Shown in pieces: positions 62,066 through 64,000 of a stretch of DNA of 64,000 nucleotides. The position numbers and the translations under genes were made by a program. The notes beneath the pieces were generated by a model, which was not told the DNA's origin, did not search any database, and saw nothing but the letters and a program-made list of their open reading frames with translations. Each line of letters starts with the position of its first letter. Within the stretch, counting starts at the first letter, position 1. This DNA is from Leptospira sp. WS92.C1 (GTDB lineage Bacteria > Spirochaetota > Leptospiria > Leptospirales > Leptospiraceae), in the NCBI RefSeq assembly GCF_040833975.1, contig NZ_CP162130.1, positions 620,001 to 684,000 on the forward strand, in the 5' to 3' direction.

Positions 62066-63862
62066 TTAAAGAACTTCCAAGCAAAAAATCGTCACGTCAT
62101 CCGACATCTCACCTTCTCCATACGAACCTGAGTAGGATAGAATGGAACGAATCATCGAATTTGTGTCCTCGCTCATCAAAGATTTGACTGCTTCCAAAAA
62201 TTTTTGTTTTCCTAAAATATTTCCTTCTCCGTTACGCACTTCGAACAGGCCATCGGAATAAAAAAGAATACGGTCCCCTTTTTGCAGGTTGAGCTCGTAT
62301 CTCTGAATTTTAGGAGAGGAGATCGCAAAAAGGATTCCCCCGGAACCCTCTATAAAGATACATTCCTTATCGCGGATCAACAATCCAGGATGATGGCCGC
62401 CGTAACTGTATTCCAGTTTTTTTTCGGAAGGAACATATCTCATATAAACCGAGGAAAGAAAGTGCAATGTGATCGTATCCTTTAAGAGCTCATGCATAAA
62501 AAGAAGATTCTGATCCGTATATGTGCTTCTTCCCGTCGCCGCTTCGAACGCGATCGAGGTCATTGCCGCCACCATCGCCGCGGAAATTCCGTGTCCGGAA
62601 ACGTCTCCGAATAGGATGTGCAGACTCTCATCCTTTTCTTTTCTGACGTTGAGAATATCCCCTCCCACCTTTACATAGGGCTTAAAGTAGGAATGAATTT
62701 TATAATCCGGAGAATCCGGAAAGTCCCGAGTTGTGATCATCTCCTGGATATTTCTGGCAAGATCTAGATCCAGATCCAATCTATATAACAATTTTCTAAT
62801 TTTCTCGAAAGATTCCTTTTTTTCCGTGATATCTCTCAGGATATAAACCTTTCCTCCGCTTTTTCCGGAAAGAGGGATAGGGGAGGACGAGACTTCCAGA
62901 TATTTGTTTTCAGGGGTCGGAAAAAGTTCTTCATGAAGTCCGGGAATGGGAACCGTCGATTGTACGGCTAAATTTACGAATTCCTTTCTTTCAAAATAAG
63001 AATCGGAGGGAAATCCTTCCAGACATCCTTTTAAATCGAGAACTGTACCCGTGTTGACGTCTTCAGGGATGTTTAACATTTTGCGAGCAGAAAGATTGAT
63101 GAACAAAAGTGTATCTTTGGAAGAAAGCAAAATCACACCTTCTCGAATTTCAGAATAGAGACGAAGAGCGATGTGTTCGAGTTTTAGATCCATAAAACCG
63201 TATTTTTGAATCGCAATAAAAATACAGATCGATTGGATTACGGCCGCGCTTCCGCTGACAGGAGGAAAGGTAAGCGAAGAACCCAGAAATCTCGGTAGGA
63301 TAGTGGTTAGAAAACTCAAAACATAGGTAAAGATGGTTCCGTAAGCTACGAGTCTGGATTGGTTTTTAAAAAACACATTCTGAGAGCCGAAACTTTTCCA
63401 AATTAAGATCAAAGAGCCGACTAACGTAGGAAGGCCGACCACGAAGTTCGTGACGGGAAGATAGAGGGGGCCCGAAATCAAAACGTCTCCCCAATATGCT
63501 CTGGAGGTCCCTGCGATGACTAAATCCGTACTTAGAGTGATCAAAAACGAAACGAGTGAAAGTCCACGGAAAAAATAAATGAGAAAGCGAAACGAGGAAT
63601 TGGTAAACTGAACCGCGAATTCGAAAAACAGACAACCGATAAAGATCCAGGCAAAGGAAGAAATTTTAAAGAAGATCAAAGAAAGATTTCCCGGTAAAAA
63701 GGACCAGTAAAGAATGAGAGCAATATGCCAAATCGATAACACAAATGAAAATCTTTGATATAGGTCCACCGTTTTCGAGTTACCTTTGAGAGCGTTTACA
63801 TAGGCGAATAACGCACCGTTGATCAAAAGCGCCGAAAACGGAATCAGGATATACGGGTTCAT
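62066..63862 (-). CDS. Membrane-anchored SpoIIE-type Ser/Thr phosphatase with PAS
   Basis: A 598-residue sensor protein. Residues 1-225 contain about seven membrane helices, like the 7TM N-terminus of some sensor kinases. A PAS-like domain follows (REGVILLSSKDTLLFINLSA to YLEVSSSPIPLS), then the coiled linker and a SpoIIE/PP2C phosphatase domain from about 390 (DLDLARNIQEMIT, PYVKVGGDILNV, FGDVSGHGISAAMVAAM, LEYSYGGHHPGLLI, GDRILFYSDGLFEVRN, MSDDVTIFCLEVL). The metal-binding Asps are present. Such proteins dephosphorylate anti-anti-sigma partners. It begins four bases after the stop of another gene of the same kind. Confidence 0.92.
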   Translation of the reverse strand: MNPYILIPFSALLINGALFAYVNALKGNSKTVDLYQRFSFVLSIWHIALILYWSFLPGNLSLIFFKISSFAWIFIGCLFFEFAVQFTNSSFRFLIYFFRGLSLVSFLITLSTDLVIAGTSRAYWGDVLISGPLYLPVTNFVVGLPTLVGSLILIWKSFGSQNVFFKNQSRLVAYGTIFTYVLSFLTTILPRFLGSSLTFPPVSGSAAVIQSICIFIAIQKYGFMDLKLEHIALRLYSEIREGVILLSSKDTLLFINLSARKMLNIPEDVNTGTVLDLKGCLEGFPSDSYFERKEFVNLAVQSTVPIPGLHEELFPTPENKYLEVSSSPIPLSGKSGGKVYILRDITEKKESFEKIRKLLYRLDLDLDLARNIQEMITTRDFPDSPDYKIHSYFKPYVKVGGDILNVRKEKDESLHILFGDVSGHGISAAMVAAMTSIAFEAATGRSTYTDQNLLFMHELLKDTITLHFLSSVYMRYVPSEKKLEYSYGGHHPGLLIRDKECIFIEGSGGILFAISSPKIQRYELNLQKGDRILFYSDGLFEVRNGEGNILGKQKFLEAVKSLMSEDTNSMIRSILSYSGSYGEGEMSDDVTIFCLEVL

Positions 63863-63866
63863 GATT

Positions 63867-64000
63867 TTAGAAAACCTCCAAAATCAACACGGCCAAGTCA
63901 TCGGTTAGTTTGCCCATGCCGAACGTCAAGGCCTGCTCGATCGAGGTTTTGAGAATATTGGAAGGGGTCTGAACGGTTATCTCTTCCATTCTCTCTATAA
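63867..64000 (-). CDS. C-terminal end of another SpoIIE-type phosphatase (partial)
   Basis: The gene runs into the window from the right edge. The last codons read MEEITVQTPSNILKTSIEQA and FGMGKLTDDLAVLILEVF, ending with the DD(x)A(V/L)L motif that closes PP2C/SpoIIE phosphatase domains. It is on the same strand as its neighbour, with a four-base gap, so the two form a tandem pair in one operon. Only the final 43 or so residues are inside the window. Confidence 0.7.
   Translation of the reverse strand, partial: IERMEEITVQTPSNILKTSIEQALTFGMGKLTDDLAVLILEVF

Overview
The window looks like a chromosomal segment of a pathogenic-clade Leptospira. The evidence is protein content: a close match to LruB with a neighbouring TonB-dependent receptor, a DUF1564-type protein (a family I know from Leptospira), many lipoproteins whose lipoboxes are of the loose spirochaetal kind (for example LTNC, STVHC, QFSAC), FliD, and a base composition near 40% GC. 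Decayed genes and insertion-sequence debris are common, as in genomes of host-associated leptospires. The species cannot be fixed by reading alone. No rRNA, tRNA or CRISPR array was seen.

Layout. 1-7.7 kb: a DUF4442 hotdog protein, a ruined TonB receptor, yebC-ruvC, a rhodanese, a ruined alpha/beta hydrolase, an unrecognised short gene, then coaX and birA. 8.0-9.5 kb: a complete IS4-family element with near-perfect ends. 9.6-13.6 kb: hairpins and a terminator, a thiolase, a double-hotdog thioesterase divergent from a TetR regulator with a palindromic operator candidate between them, and an MsrB lipoprotein. 13.9-16.3 kb: a lipase-like hydrolase with a lysine-rich tail, then a three-gene set (zinc-finger anti-sigma-like protein, MORN protein, TPR lipoprotein).

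16.3-31.6 kb is one leftward eight-gene operon: TolC-type outer-membrane channel, a 1217-residue lipoprotein of about nine Big_5 repeats, a small lipoprotein, a TPR lipoprotein, a HlyD-type adaptor, two consecutive RND pump proteins and a Yip1-like membrane protein. The second RND protein lacks the TM4 aspartate of the proton relay, so the pair looks asymmetric. This is the best candidate for an undescribed system in the window.

32.3-35.3 kb: DUF1564 protein, PhoU, two PRC-barrel-like proteins and a MAPEG protein. 35.4-42.2 kb: an iron-acquisition locus (TonB receptor, LruB imelysin lipoprotein, di-haem oxidoreductase lipoprotein, second imelysin lipoprotein), with similar Fur-like AT-rich motifs upstream of both the receptor and lruB. 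42.4-42.9 kb is filled with GTGGGAACTCCCAC-type repeats. 42.9-49.0 kb: VTT-domain and TMEM220-like membrane proteins, a GNAT-nitrilase fusion, a GlcD-type FAD oxidase and polyphosphate kinase. 49.2-52.5 kb: more repeats, an Rrf2 regulator and two unrecognised lipoproteins. 53.1-54.5 kb: an IS256-family element with an 8-bp target duplication, inserted in decayed sequence. 55.1-58.8 kb: aquaglyceroporin, then fliD and a partner gene. 58.9-61.9 kb: an ankyrin-repeat gene bracketed by inverted remnants of an IS481-like transposase. 62.1-64.0 kb: two consecutive SpoIIE-type phosphatase genes, the second cut by the window edge.
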